A stretch of 7,708 nt of DNA from Bacteroidota bacterium (lineage in GTDB: Bacteria; Bacteroidota; Bacteroidia; Chitinophagales; Chitinophagaceae). The position numbers and the translations under genes are program-made. Every line of letters begins with the position of its first letter. Position 1 is the stretch's first letter. Positions 1 to 7,342 of the stretch are shown here, one piece after another. The stretch covers positions 1 through 7,708 of the forward strand of contig JAFAGE010000218.1 of NCBI GenBank assembly GCA_023423015.1, given 5' to 3'. The notes under the pieces were generated by a model. That model ran no database searches. It had not been told where the DNA came from and was given only the letters and a program-made list of their open reading frames with translations.

Positions 1-1014
1 CCAATATCTTTTATCGGGCCTCAACGGATCGAAAAGGATTATTTTTCCATTGGGTGCCCCTTCGTTGGTTTGAACCAGGAATTTCCTGTTGTTGTCTACA
101 GGATCAACAATTCCGTAAACGTGCTCCCCGGGTTCGGCAACGATCATCCGGAATTCTTTTTCTGCACTTTCGTGGTCGATATACCAGAGAGCATTCCCTG
201 TTGCGCCTTTGGTGCTGTGTTCAACAACGCTTACAAACATAAATCGTTCGTCGTCGCTGGATGAAGCGTAATAAAAACGATAAGGATGTTCCGGGTCTTC
301 GAAAATCAATTTATCCTGCGATTGCGGCGTACCCACTTTATGAAACCAGATCTGCTGGTTACGGTTTTCTGATGTGAGTTCAGTTCCTTTATCGGGTTCC
401 GGGTAGCGGCTGTAGTAAAACCCATCACCGTGCCAGGCGATGTCTGATTCCTTTATCCATTTGAGCGAGTCTGTGAGGTCGGCAAGGGTGTTCAGATCCT
501 TAATATATATTGTCTTCCAATCGGATCCCGACCTGGACATCATCCATGCTCCGTACTTACCATCTTTTGATGGAACGAAGTTCATGATCTGTACACTGCC
601 GTCAGGTGCGAGTTCATTCGGATCGATCACCACCTGCGGAACGGTGTCGCCCGGGTGTTCGCGATATAAAGCCGGGAAGTTTTGAAGTCCGTCGTTCTTA
701 TAATAATAGAAGTAGCTGCCATTTCGGAAAGGTGATCCATAACGTGTGTAATTGTAGCAGGCAGCAAGCCGTTTGCGGATCGCATGACGAAATGGTATCT
801 CGTCGAAATAGGCTTCAGTAAACTTTGATTGTTCATTGACCCATGCAGAGGTGGCAGGGCTGGTATCGTTCTCAAGCCAGCGATAGGGGTCATAAATAGT
901 GGTACCGTGGTAATCGTCACGCTGGTCGACCTTGCGGGTAGCGGGATAACGAATTTGACATATGGCGGTCGCTGCAAACAAAACCGCGACAAACAAGCTA
1001 ATCAGACCTTTCAC
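1..1014 (-). CDS. Prolyl oligopeptidase-like secreted serine peptidase (S9A family), N-terminal part, cut by window edge
   Basis: Reading the minus strand from a GTG at 1012-1014 gives 338 codons without a stop, ending at the window edge. Residues 1-18 form a signal peptide (one Lys, then a hydrophobic run, then ATA before Ile-Cys), so the enzyme is probably exported. Residues 23-58 hold the family's N-terminal motif, with YPATRK, DDYHG and DPYRWLE. The rest (FYYYKNDG, YGAWMMSRSGSDW, WHGDGFYYSRYP and YASSSDDERF) matches the beta-propeller that gates the active site. Family members cleave short peptides after proline and are about 700 residues, so roughly half is missing, including the catalytic Ser, Asp and His. 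Start choice: the frame has no ATG upstream and a stop at about 1105-1107. The GTG sits just before the signal peptide, with a -7-like box about 18 nt upstream; a TTG at 1099-1101 is a weaker alternative. Family call is firm; exact substrate is unknown. Confidence 0.9.
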   Translation of the reverse strand, partial: MKGLISLFVAVLFAATAICQIRYPATRKVDQRDDYHGTTIYDPYRWLENDTSPATSAWVNEQSKFTEAYFDEIPFRHAIRKRLAACYNYTRYGSPFRNGSYFYYYKNDGLQNFPALYREHPGDTVPQVVIDPNELAPDGSVQIMNFVPSKDGKYGAWMMSRSGSDWKTIYIKDLNTLADLTDSLKWIKESDIAWHGDGFYYSRYPEPDKGTELTSENRNQQIWFHKVGTPQSQDKLIFEDPEHPYRFYYASSSDDERFMFVSVVEHSTKGATGNALWYIDHESAEKEFRMIVAEPGEHVYGIVDPVDNNRKFLVQTNEGAPNGKIILFDPLRPDKRYW

Positions 1015-1173
1015 AAACAGGGTATTGTCCGCAAATGTATGCGATGATTTACTACCGCTTCTATCAAAACAAAACCTTACTTTTACGCCTCGAAAAAACA
1101 ATGATTAAGAAGTTTTTAACGATTGGTGCTTGTCCTTGAAAAATATTAAAATAAATCCAACTGATTTAGATTC
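1015..1173. other. Divergent intergenic region between the peptidase gene and pfkA
   Basis: This A/T-rich spacer of 159 bp separates two divergent genes. On the plus strand a near match to the -7 box, TACTTTTA at 1078-1085, has no TTG at the right distance, so I cannot place the pfkA promoter. No RNA gene, riboswitch-like fold or small ORF is evident. Confidence 0.6.
1032..1039 (-). promoter_or_regulatory. Possible -7 promoter box for the peptidase gene
   Basis: On the minus strand this reads TACATTTG, an exact match to the Bacteroidota -7 consensus TAnnTTTG. It lies 18 nt before the proposed GTG, which would give a leader of only about 10 nt. The nearest upstream TTG is 25 nt away, longer than the usual spacing of about 19-21, so the -33 half is poor. 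It mildly supports the GTG start over the TTG further upstream. Confidence 0.35.
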
Positions 1174-2157
1174 ATGGCAAAAAAGGTGACTAAAATCGGG
1201 GTTCTTACATCAGGTGGAGATTCCCCGGGGATGAACGCCGCAACCAGAGCTGTAGTAAGAACTGCAATATATAACGGACTTGAAGCATACGGTATTATGC
1301 GCGGATATGCCGGCATGATCGACAACGATATCGTTCCAATGCACTCCCGGAGTGTCGCCAACATCATCCAAAGAGGCGGCACCATACTTAAAACAGCACG
1401 CTGCAAAGAATTTTTCCAACCGGAAGGCCGGAAAAAAGCTTACGATAACCTGAAAAAACTGGGTATCGATGGGTTAGTCATCATTGGCGGCGATGGTTCG
1501 TTTAAAGGTGCGGACATCTTTAGCCGCGAGATCGACATTCCCTGTATAGGCTTAGCCGGAACAATTGATAAAGACATTGCCGGCACAGACTTCACGATCG
1601 GGTTCGATACTGCTGTGAATACAGCAGTAGAAGCTATCGACAAGATCCGGGATACTGCCGACGCTCACGACCGTCTTTTTATTATTGAGGTAATGGGTCG
1701 CGATGCGGGTTACATTGCCCTGCATAGCGGAATCGCTACAGGAGCAGAAAACATCCTGATTCCGGAACGCAAAACCGACGTAGAAGAGCTGGTGGAAGGC
1801 TTGCTCGAAAAGGAAAAAAGGAAAAAGCTGGTAAACCTGGTTGTTGTTGCCGAGGGTGATGACTTTGGTGGCGGCGACGAAGTAGCCAAGATAATTAAGG
1901 AGCGTTTACCGAAAGCTGATGTTCGGGTATGCATTTTGGGGCATATTCAACGCGGCGGTTCTCCTTCATGCCTCGACAGGCTTATTGCAAGCCGCATGGG
2001 TTACTCTGCTGTTGAATGCCTTATAGAAGGAAGACATAACGTAATGGTTGGTATAGTAAACAACCGGATGTCGTACATTCCACTTGAAAAAGCAGTAAAG
2101 GCCAAACAAAAAATAAACAACGAATGGCTGAAGATCGTGAAGATCCTCGCCAGCTGA
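1174..2157 (+). CDS. pfkA: ATP-dependent 6-phosphofructokinase
   Basis: Phosphorylates fructose 6-phosphate to fructose 1,6-bisphosphate with ATP, the committing step of glycolysis; cytoplasmic, normally a homotetramer. The 327 residues match the usual short PfkA length of about 320. Visible motifs: ATP loop TSGGDSPGMN (12-21), GGDGS (105-109), catalytic loop GTID (129-132), MGRDAG (174-179), AEGDD (226-230) and GHIQRGGSPS (256-265). The Gly after GGD (G108) and the Gly before TID (G129) are those of ATP users; pyrophosphate-dependent enzymes carry Asp and Lys there. Counterparts of the E. coli effector/substrate arginines are present (R25, R29, R59, R76, R167, R251, R260), so allosteric control is plausible. 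Odd point: the catalytic loop reads AGTIDKD rather than PGTIDND. The ATG is preceded by A/T-rich sequence without a Shine-Dalgarno. It probably heads an operon with pyk 44 bp downstream. Confidence 0.97.
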   Translation: MAKKVTKIGVLTSGGDSPGMNAATRAVVRTAIYNGLEAYGIMRGYAGMIDNDIVPMHSRSVANIIQRGGTILKTARCKEFFQPEGRKKAYDNLKKLGIDGLVIIGGDGSFKGADIFSREIDIPCIGLAGTIDKDIAGTDFTIGFDTAVNTAVEAIDKIRDTADAHDRLFIIEVMGRDAGYIALHSGIATGAENILIPERKTDVEELVEGLLEKEKRKKLVNLVVVAEGDDFGGGDEVAKIIKERLPKADVRVCILGHIQRGGSPSCLDRLIASRMGYSAVECLIEGRHNVMVGIVNNRMSYIPLEKAVKAKQKINNEWLKIVKILAS

Positions 2158-2201
2158 TATAGCGAATCATCATCACACCGCCAGGAAAGAAATAATACAA
2201 T

Positions 2202-3692
2202 ATGACGAAGAACCTGAAAAAATACCTGCACGAAACAATGGATAAAGAAGCAGGGATAGACCATACTTCGCACAGGACAAAAATTGTAGCAACAGTAGGC
2301 CCGGCCTGCGATTCGTACGAACAACTGCTTGCCCTTGTGAAAGCGGGCGTTAATGTGTTCCGCCTTAACTTCTCTCACGGAAGCCACGAAGACAAAGCAA
2401 GGATCATCGACAGCATCCGCAAAATCAACCTCACAGAACCTTATAACATTTCTATACTTGGCGACCTCCAGGGTCCTAAACTCCGGGTTGGGGAAATTGA
2501 AAACAATGCCCTGGAGGTATATCCCGGCGACATTCTCACCTTCACCAACGAAAAAGTGGTAGGAACGCTGGACCGCATCTATGTATCATATCCCAATCTT
2601 CACCAGGACGTGGTCATTGGCAACAAGATCATGATCGACGATGGTAAGATGGAAGTTCAGGTGATCAGCATCGAACCCAATCACGACGTAAAAGTGCAGG
2701 TGACCATGGGCGGTGTAATCTCTTCCAAAAAAGGAATCAACCTTCCTGATACAAACATTTCGTTGCCCGCCCTCACCGAGAAAGATCTTGTGGATCTCGA
2801 CTTTATCATCGAGCAAAAACTCGATTGGGTAGCACTTTCCTTCGTTCGCAATGTGAAGGATATCGTGATTCTTCGCAGTAAACTTGCCGAGAAAAGCAGC
2901 AAAACAAAGATCATTGCCAAAATCGAAAAGCCTGAAGCGCTTACGAACATACGCGACATCATAATCGAATCGGATGGTATCATGGTTGCCCGCGGTGACC
3001 TGGGAGTTGAGCTGCCGATTGAACAGGTGCCGCTGATCCAGAAACAACTTATCCGTAAATGTCTGCACCGCGCAAAGCCGGTTATCGTTGCCACCCAGAT
3101 GATGGAGAGCATGATCGACCGCGTGAAGCCAAACAGAAGTGAAATCACCGACGTTGCGAATGCGGTTCTTGAAGGTGCCGATGCTGTAATGCTTAGCGGC
3201 GAAACCGCAACCGGAAAGCACCCCGTGCTGGTTGTGGAAACGATGCGTAAAATCATTATGCAGGTAGAAAAGACCGATTATCGCTACAACCTCGAAGACG
3301 AACTGGTTCCTCAACCCCACTCTCCTTCGTTCCTGAGCGATGCCATCTGTTACAATGCCTGTAAGCTAGCCCGCGATACAAAGGCCGACGCATTGATAGG
3401 AATGACACAAAGCGGTTACACAGCGTTTATGCTGTCAAGCTACCGCCCGAAGTCACCATTATATATATTCTCAAAAGAGAAAAGCCTGATCAATCAGCTT
3501 AGCCTAAGCTGGGGTGTTCGTGCATTCCATTATTCAGAGGAAGAAAGTCTCGATGACATCATCGGCGACCAGATTCAGATACTAAAGGAAAGAGGATTCA
3601 TCAAAGCAGGCGACCTGGTTGTGAACACCGGATCAACTCCTATACACCTGCATTTACCGACGAATGTGTTGAAGATCTCGCGGGTAGAATAA
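2202..3692 (+). CDS. pyk: Pyruvate kinase
   Basis: Transfers phosphate from phosphoenolpyruvate to ADP, giving pyruvate and ATP in the last step of glycolysis. The 496 residues cover the A, B and C domains with no extra C-terminal PEP-utilising domain. Motifs: RTKIVATVGPA (25-35), FRLNFSHG (53-60, with R54, N56 and S58 at the active site), DLQGPKLRV (88-96), the signature IIAKIEKPEA (237-246, catalytic K240 and metal ligand E242), ARGDLGVE (263-270, metal ligand D266) and VATQMMESM (296-304, T298). The C domain keeps the phosphate-binding loop TQSGYT (402-407), so sugar-phosphate activation is possible. The LQ.PK.RV pattern in 89-96 is that of potassium-independent enzymes. About 24 residues precede the conserved start; ATG 2202 is preferred because AGGAAAG lies at 2183-2189, though the ATG at residue 13 (2238) cannot be excluded. 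Lies 44 bp after pfkA with no hairpin between. Confidence 0.97.
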   Translation: MTKNLKKYLHETMDKEAGIDHTSHRTKIVATVGPACDSYEQLLALVKAGVNVFRLNFSHGSHEDKARIIDSIRKINLTEPYNISILGDLQGPKLRVGEIENNALEVYPGDILTFTNEKVVGTLDRIYVSYPNLHQDVVIGNKIMIDDGKMEVQVISIEPNHDVKVQVTMGGVISSKKGINLPDTNISLPALTEKDLVDLDFIIEQKLDWVALSFVRNVKDIVILRSKLAEKSSKTKIIAKIEKPEALTNIRDIIIESDGIMVARGDLGVELPIEQVPLIQKQLIRKCLHRAKPVIVATQMMESMIDRVKPNRSEITDVANAVLEGADAVMLSGETATGKHPVLVVETMRKIIMQVEKTDYRYNLEDELVPQPHSPSFLSDAICYNACKLARDTKADALIGMTQSGYTAFMLSSYRPKSPLYIFSKEKSLINQLSLSWGVRAFHYSEEESLDDIIGDQIQILKERGFIKAGDLVVNTGSTPIHLHLPTNVLKISRVE

Positions 3693-3706
3693 GTTGTATC
3701 TGACAA

Positions 3707-3772
3707 CGGTGAAAGGTGAAAGGTGAAAGGTGAGAAGAGTTTTTTTCACTTTTCACCTTTCACTTTTCACCG
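3707..3772. repeat. 30-bp hairpin made of GGTGAAA heptamers between convergent genes; possible bidirectional terminator
   Basis: The left arm 3707-3736 pairs with 3743-3772 over 30 positions, 27 Watson-Crick and three G-U in the plus-strand RNA, with a 6-nt loop. The left arm is GGTGAAA three times in tandem, then GGTGAGA (3708-3735). The right arm has the same 7-nt period (CACTTTT, CACCTTT, CACTTTT, CACC). It starts 15 nt after the pyk stop and ends 6 nt before the sdhB stop. On the minus-strand RNA the G-U pairs become C-A mismatches, so the fold is stronger for pyk transcripts. The seven Ts (3740-3746) lie in the loop and innermost stem; no T tract follows the stem on either strand, so it is not a textbook intrinsic terminator. 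Bidirectional transcript end is inferred from position. Confidence 0.75.
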
Positions 3773-3777
3773 CTCAC

Positions 3778-4542
3778 CTATTTGTCTACCGTCAAACCGG
3801 CGTGCAGATACTCGGCGTTGAGGCGGGAGATGTTTTGGATTGAAATTTCTTTGGGGCACACGGCTTCGCAGGCGCCGGTGAATGTGCAGGATCCGAATCC
3901 TTCCTTATCCATTTGCGCAACCATATTCAGCACACGCGTCTTTCTCTCAGGTGCACCCTGCGGCAGTAATCCGAGATGTGCAACTTTAGCCGACATAAAC
4001 AACATTGCCGAACTGTTTTTACAGGCTGCAACACAAGCACCGCAGGCAATGCAGGCTGCGGCCGCAAACGCGTCGTCGGCTTTGTCTTTTTCCACCGGAA
4101 TGGCATTAGCATCGACAGCGTTACCGGTGTTCACCGAAATGTAACCTCCAGCCTGGATGATACGGTCAAATGCGCTGCGGTCTACCATCAGGTCTTTTAT
4201 TACGGGGAACGATTTTGCTCTCCATGGTTCTACCACTACGGTTTCGCCATCTTTAAATGCGCGCATGTGCAGCTGGCAAACAGTGGTTGCATGCCACGGA
4301 CCATGAGGCCGTCCGTTAATATGCATCGAACATGAGCCGCAGATTCCTTCACGGCAATCATGGTCGAACGCAATGGGATCCTGGCCCTCGCTGATCAGTC
4401 GCTCGTTCAGCACATCGAACATTTCGAGGAAAGACATCTCAGTAGAAACGTTGTCTACCTTGTACGTAACAAATTTTCCCTTGGTCGATTTGTTCTGCTG
4501 GCGCCACACTTCCAATGTCAGGTTTATCGTTGAATGATCCAT
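3778..4542 (-). CDS. sdhB: Succinate dehydrogenase/fumarate reductase iron-sulfur subunit
   Basis: Carries electrons between the flavin subunit and the cytochrome b subunit at the cytoplasmic face of the membrane. The 254 residues show all three cluster sites: a plant-type [2Fe-2S] at C63, C68, C71 (CREGICGSC) and C89; then CIACGACVAAC with C164, C167, C170 and C174; and C219, C225, C229 followed by Pro. The last two groups share ligands of the [4Fe-4S] and [3Fe-4S] clusters in this family. All four [2Fe-2S] ligands are Cys, whereas E. coli SdhB has an Asp at the third; the longer loop before C89 (HGPWHATTVCQLH) fits the Bacteroidota-type subunit. It is the last gene of sdhCAB, 24 bp after the sdhA stop. 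The upstream spacer is A-rich (AAAGAAAGAACG) rather than a strong Shine-Dalgarno. sdhB and frdB cannot be told apart by sequence alone. Confidence 0.96.
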   Translation of the reverse strand: MDHSTINLTLEVWRQQNKSTKGKFVTYKVDNVSTEMSFLEMFDVLNERLISEGQDPIAFDHDCREGICGSCSMHINGRPHGPWHATTVCQLHMRAFKDGETVVVEPWRAKSFPVIKDLMVDRSAFDRIIQAGGYISVNTGNAVDANAIPVEKDKADDAFAAAACIACGACVAACKNSSAMLFMSAKVAHLGLLPQGAPERKTRVLNMVAQMDKEGFGSCTFTGACEAVCPKEISIQNISRLNAEYLHAGLTVDK

Positions 4543-4566
4543 AGTTATCGTTCTTTCTTTAATTAG

Positions 4567-6540
4567 TTATTTATAGCTGCGCTGTGTTGGTTTGGCAACA
4601 TCAAATTTCAGTTCTTCCTTATGCAGTTCCCAATTGCTTTCGCCCTGGTATTGCCATGCAGCGACGTATGAGAAGTTATCATCGTCACGGCGTGCTTCTC
4701 CTTCTTCCGTTTGCATTTCTTCGCGGAAGTGACCGCCACAGCTTTCGCGACGATGAAGTGCGTCAACACACATCAGTTCTCCCAGTTCTATAAAATCGGC
4801 TACCCGGTTGGCTTTGTCCAACTCATTATTCACCTCGTTTGTTGCACCGGGAATGCGCACATCGCTCCAGAATTCTTTTTTCAGCTGCCTGATCTCTTCG
4901 ATAGCTTCTTTCAGCCCCTGTTCGTTCCGGGCCATGCCACATTTGTCCCACATAATCTTACCAAGACGTTTGTGGAAGCTTTCAACACTTTGTTTACCCT
5001 GGATCGACATTAACCTGTTGATTCTGTCTGCCACTTCCTTCTCAGCTTCTTCAAAAGCAGGATGAGTGGTGGGAACGGCAGGAGTGCGGATTTCATTGGC
5101 CAGGTAGTTACCAATGGTGTAGGGAATTACGAAGTAACCATCAGCTAATCCCTGCATAAGTGCTGATGCGCCAAGCCTGTTTGCGCCGTGGTCGGAAAAG
5201 TTTGCTTCACCCAGTGAATACAAACCTGGCACAGTGGTCGTCAGTTCATAGTCTACCCACAATCCACCCATAGTGTAGTGCACGGCCGGGTAGATGCGCA
5301 TTGGTGTTGTGTAAGGATCTTCACCGGTGATCTTCGCATACATGTCGAACAGGTTGCCATATTTTTCTTTTACCACATCGCGGCCAAGCGAGGTAATAAG
5401 TTCCGGTGTTGCATTGGCTATACCTTGTTTACCTACTTCTCCCCTTCCATATCGCTGTATAGCATCGGCATAATCGAGATAAACAGCCATTTTTGAATTA
5501 CCAACGCCATAGCCGGCATCACAACGTTCTTTGGCTGCGCGTGATGCAACGTCGCGTGGAACCAGGTTACCGAAGGCAGGATACCTTCTTTCGAGATAAT
5601 AGTCGCGTTCATCTTCCGGAATTTCACCTGGACGGCGGCTGTCGTTCTGTTTCTTCGGAACCCAGATCCGGCCATCGTTGCGGAGTGATTCCGACATCAG
5701 TGTAAGTTTACTTTGATGATCGCCGCTCACGGGAATACATGTAGGATGTATTTGTGTGAAGCATGGATTTCCGAAGAATGCACCTTTTTTGTGTGCTTTC
5801 CAAATGGCGGTTACATTACTGCCCATCGCATTGGTGGAGAGATAGAACACGTTGCCGTATCCTCCGCTGCAGAGCAATACAGCGTGACCAAAATGTCGTT
5901 CGAGTTCACCTGTGATGAGGTTGCGACAGATTACGCCGCGTGCTTTACCATCGATCTTTACGATGTCGAGCATCTCATGGCGTGTGTACATCTTAACATT
6001 ACCAAGTGCCACCTGCCTTTCGAGAGCCTGGTATGCACCAATCAGTAATTGCTGGCCTGTTTGACCTGCGGCATAAAAAGTACGCTGCACCTGGGTACCA
6101 CCAAAGGAGCGGTTACTTAGCAACCCGCCGTATTCGCGGGCAAAGGGAACACCCTGTGCAACGCATTGGTCGATGATATTGGCACTCACTTCCGCAAGGC
6201 GGTGAACGTTAGCTTCGCGTGCGCGATAGTCACCACCTTTGATGGTATCGTAAAACAGCCGGAATACGCTGTCACCATCGTTTTGATAATTTTTCGCAGC
6301 GTTTATCCCGCCCTGTGCAGCGATACTGTGTGCACGGCGGGGACTATCCTGGAAACAGAAAGCCTTCACTTTATAGCCGAGCTCACCAAGTGATGCAGCA
6401 GCAGAAGCACCTGCAAGGCCGGTGCCGATGATAACAATTTCCAGTTTACGTTTGTTTGCAGGGTTCACCAGCTGAACGTGACCTTTGTAGTCGTTCCATT
6501 TATTCTCGAGCGGACCTGCGGGTATTTTGGAATCCAACAT
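4567..6540 (-). CDS. sdhA: Succinate dehydrogenase/fumarate reductase flavoprotein subunit
   Basis: Catalytic subunit that interconverts succinate and fumarate with a covalently bound FAD. Features along the 657 residues: the dinucleotide-binding loop GTGLAG (39-44); RRAHSIAAQGG (68-78), whose H71 is at the position of the histidine that binds FAD covalently; the fumarate-site histidine in TQIHPT (H265); the arginine in PRDVASRA (R329, counterpart of the catalytic Arg); HYTMGGL (H421); and DHGANRLG (450-457, R455). The length exceeds the roughly 590 residues of proteobacterial SdhA and fits the longer flavoprotein found with type-B complexes in Bacteroidota. It lies 21 bp after sdhC and 24 bp before sdhB, so the three are almost certainly cotranscribed. 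The physiological direction, succinate oxidation or fumarate reduction, cannot be read from this sequence. All key residues are present. Confidence 0.97.
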   Translation of the reverse strand: MLDSKIPAGPLENKWNDYKGHVQLVNPANKRKLEIVIIGTGLAGASAAASLGELGYKVKAFCFQDSPRRAHSIAAQGGINAAKNYQNDGDSVFRLFYDTIKGGDYRAREANVHRLAEVSANIIDQCVAQGVPFAREYGGLLSNRSFGGTQVQRTFYAAGQTGQQLLIGAYQALERQVALGNVKMYTRHEMLDIVKIDGKARGVICRNLITGELERHFGHAVLLCSGGYGNVFYLSTNAMGSNVTAIWKAHKKGAFFGNPCFTQIHPTCIPVSGDHQSKLTLMSESLRNDGRIWVPKKQNDSRRPGEIPEDERDYYLERRYPAFGNLVPRDVASRAAKERCDAGYGVGNSKMAVYLDYADAIQRYGRGEVGKQGIANATPELITSLGRDVVKEKYGNLFDMYAKITGEDPYTTPMRIYPAVHYTMGGLWVDYELTTTVPGLYSLGEANFSDHGANRLGASALMQGLADGYFVIPYTIGNYLANEIRTPAVPTTHPAFEEAEKEVADRINRLMSIQGKQSVESFHKRLGKIMWDKCGMARNEQGLKEAIEEIRQLKKEFWSDVRIPGATNEVNNELDKANRVADFIELGELMCVDALHRRESCGGHFREEMQTEEGEARRDDDNFSYVAAWQYQGESNWELHKEELKFDVAKPTQRSYK

Positions 6541-6561
6541 TAAATTGAATTTAGAAGATGA

Positions 6562-7266
6562 TTAGTTGAACCCAATCCACTTGAAATAAATGGATACGGG
6601 CATCAGGGCGAATACGAACGGAACGATGATGGAAAAAGCGGCGCCTGTACCTTTGATGATGCGTATGTAACGCGAATTGTGAACGCCGAGCGTTCTGAAG
6701 GCGCTTTGAAATCCTTGTAAAAGATGGTATGCAAGCGAAATGCAGCCAATTACATATAAAACAACAATCAAAGGCTCCTGGAAAACATCTACCATTTTGC
6801 CGAAGAGGTTGTGGTAGGTTTTACCTTCTATTGCTTCGAGGCCGGTGATGCGCGAGGGCACCCAGAAGTGTGCAATGTGCATGATAAGAAACAGGAGAAG
6901 CAGCGTACCCAGCAGCCCCATAGTGCGGCTGTACCACTTACTGCCCCGGTTACCCAGGTTAACGCGGTATCCCTGTCCGCGCCGTGTAAGGTTCCTGCGT
7001 TCTAACACATATCCCTGAACGATGTGAAGGATAAATCCGAGAAAGAGAACGTATTCCAGGGTACGTATCAGTACCGACGTAGCCATAAAGTGCGCTGCGC
7101 GGTTAAACATGTCGCCATCGTCGTTCGGATCAAAAAAGGGTAAATCATTAAAAATGCACGCATTGATACATACGTGAATAATGAGGAAAGTAATAAGAAA
7201 AAGACCGGTGAGAGCCATTACGAATTTCTTGCCTACAGATGAAGTGAAAAAGTCTGACCAGTTCAT
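6562..7266 (-). CDS. sdhC: Succinate dehydrogenase/fumarate reductase cytochrome b subunit (type B, five helices, dihaem)
   Basis: Membrane anchor that passes electrons between the iron-sulfur subunit and the quinone pool, probably menaquinone. The 234 residues contain five hydrophobic helices at about 16-38, 61-85, 114-135, 164-187 and 205-226. Histidines suited to two haem b groups lie in the first four: H31, H81, H130 or H133, and H181. The N-terminal SSVGKKFVMALTGLFL is typical of the type-B family (Bacillus SdhC, Wolinella FrdC). No separate sdhD follows, as expected for type B. The Glu two residues before the fourth-helix haem histidine in Wolinella FrdC (E180) is Ala179 here. First gene of the operon; the ATG lies about 20 nt downstream of a good Bacteroidota promoter. 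Confidence 0.95.
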   Translation of the reverse strand: MNWSDFFTSSVGKKFVMALTGLFLITFLIIHVCINACIFNDLPFFDPNDDGDMFNRAAHFMATSVLIRTLEYVLFLGFILHIVQGYVLERRNLTRRGQGYRVNLGNRGSKWYSRTMGLLGTLLLLFLIMHIAHFWVPSRITGLEAIEGKTYHNLFGKMVDVFQEPLIVVLYVIGCISLAYHLLQGFQSAFRTLGVHNSRYIRIIKGTGAAFSIIVPFVFALMPVSIYFKWIGFN

Positions 7267-7287
7267 GAATCATTTATTGGAGTTCTG

Positions 7288-7318
7288 CAAAAGTAAAGCA
7301 CGAACAGGAATTTGCAAG
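7288..7318 (-). promoter_or_regulatory. Bacteroidota-type promoter of the sdhCAB operon
   Basis: On the minus strand CTTG (7315-7318) is followed after 19 nt by TACTTTTG (7288-7295), an exact match to the Bacteroidota primary-sigma -33/-7 pattern TTG, about 19-21 nt, TAnnTTTG. The -7 box ends 21 nt before the sdhC ATG, so the leader would be only about 15 nt. It lies in the 102-bp region shared with the divergent accD gene. Confidence 0.7.
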
Positions 7319-7342
7319 AATATCGAACTGACCCATTTTCCC

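Noticed and set aside
958..960. Lipoprotein cysteine (Cys19) after the peptidase signal peptide
   Set aside because: The residue before Cys is Ile and the one before that Ala, which does not fit a lipobox (small residue needed at -1). A signal peptidase I site after ATA is more likely.
627..992. 121-residue minus-strand ORF
   Set aside because: It is in a different frame from the peptidase, which reads through the same region on the same strand with clear family motifs.
1078..1085. TACTTTTA as the pfkA -7 box
   Set aside because: The final G is missing and there is no TTG at 17-23 nt upstream, so I do not call a promoter.
1174..2157. Pyrophosphate-dependent phosphofructokinase
   Set aside because: The two donor-determining positions are Gly108 (after GGD) and Gly129 (before TID), as in ATP-dependent enzymes; PPi enzymes carry Asp and Lys there.
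2586..3320. 244-residue ORF antisense to pyk (and a 191-residue one at 2681-3256)
   Set aside because: Both lie wholly inside pyk, whose translation is conserved to the residue level. The antisense products resemble no family I recognise and look like codon-usage shadows.
3693..3707. Small inverted repeat GTTGT/ACAAC right after the pyk stop
   Set aside because: Only 5 bp with a 5-nt loop and no T tract; expected by chance, and it abuts the far stronger 30-bp hairpin.
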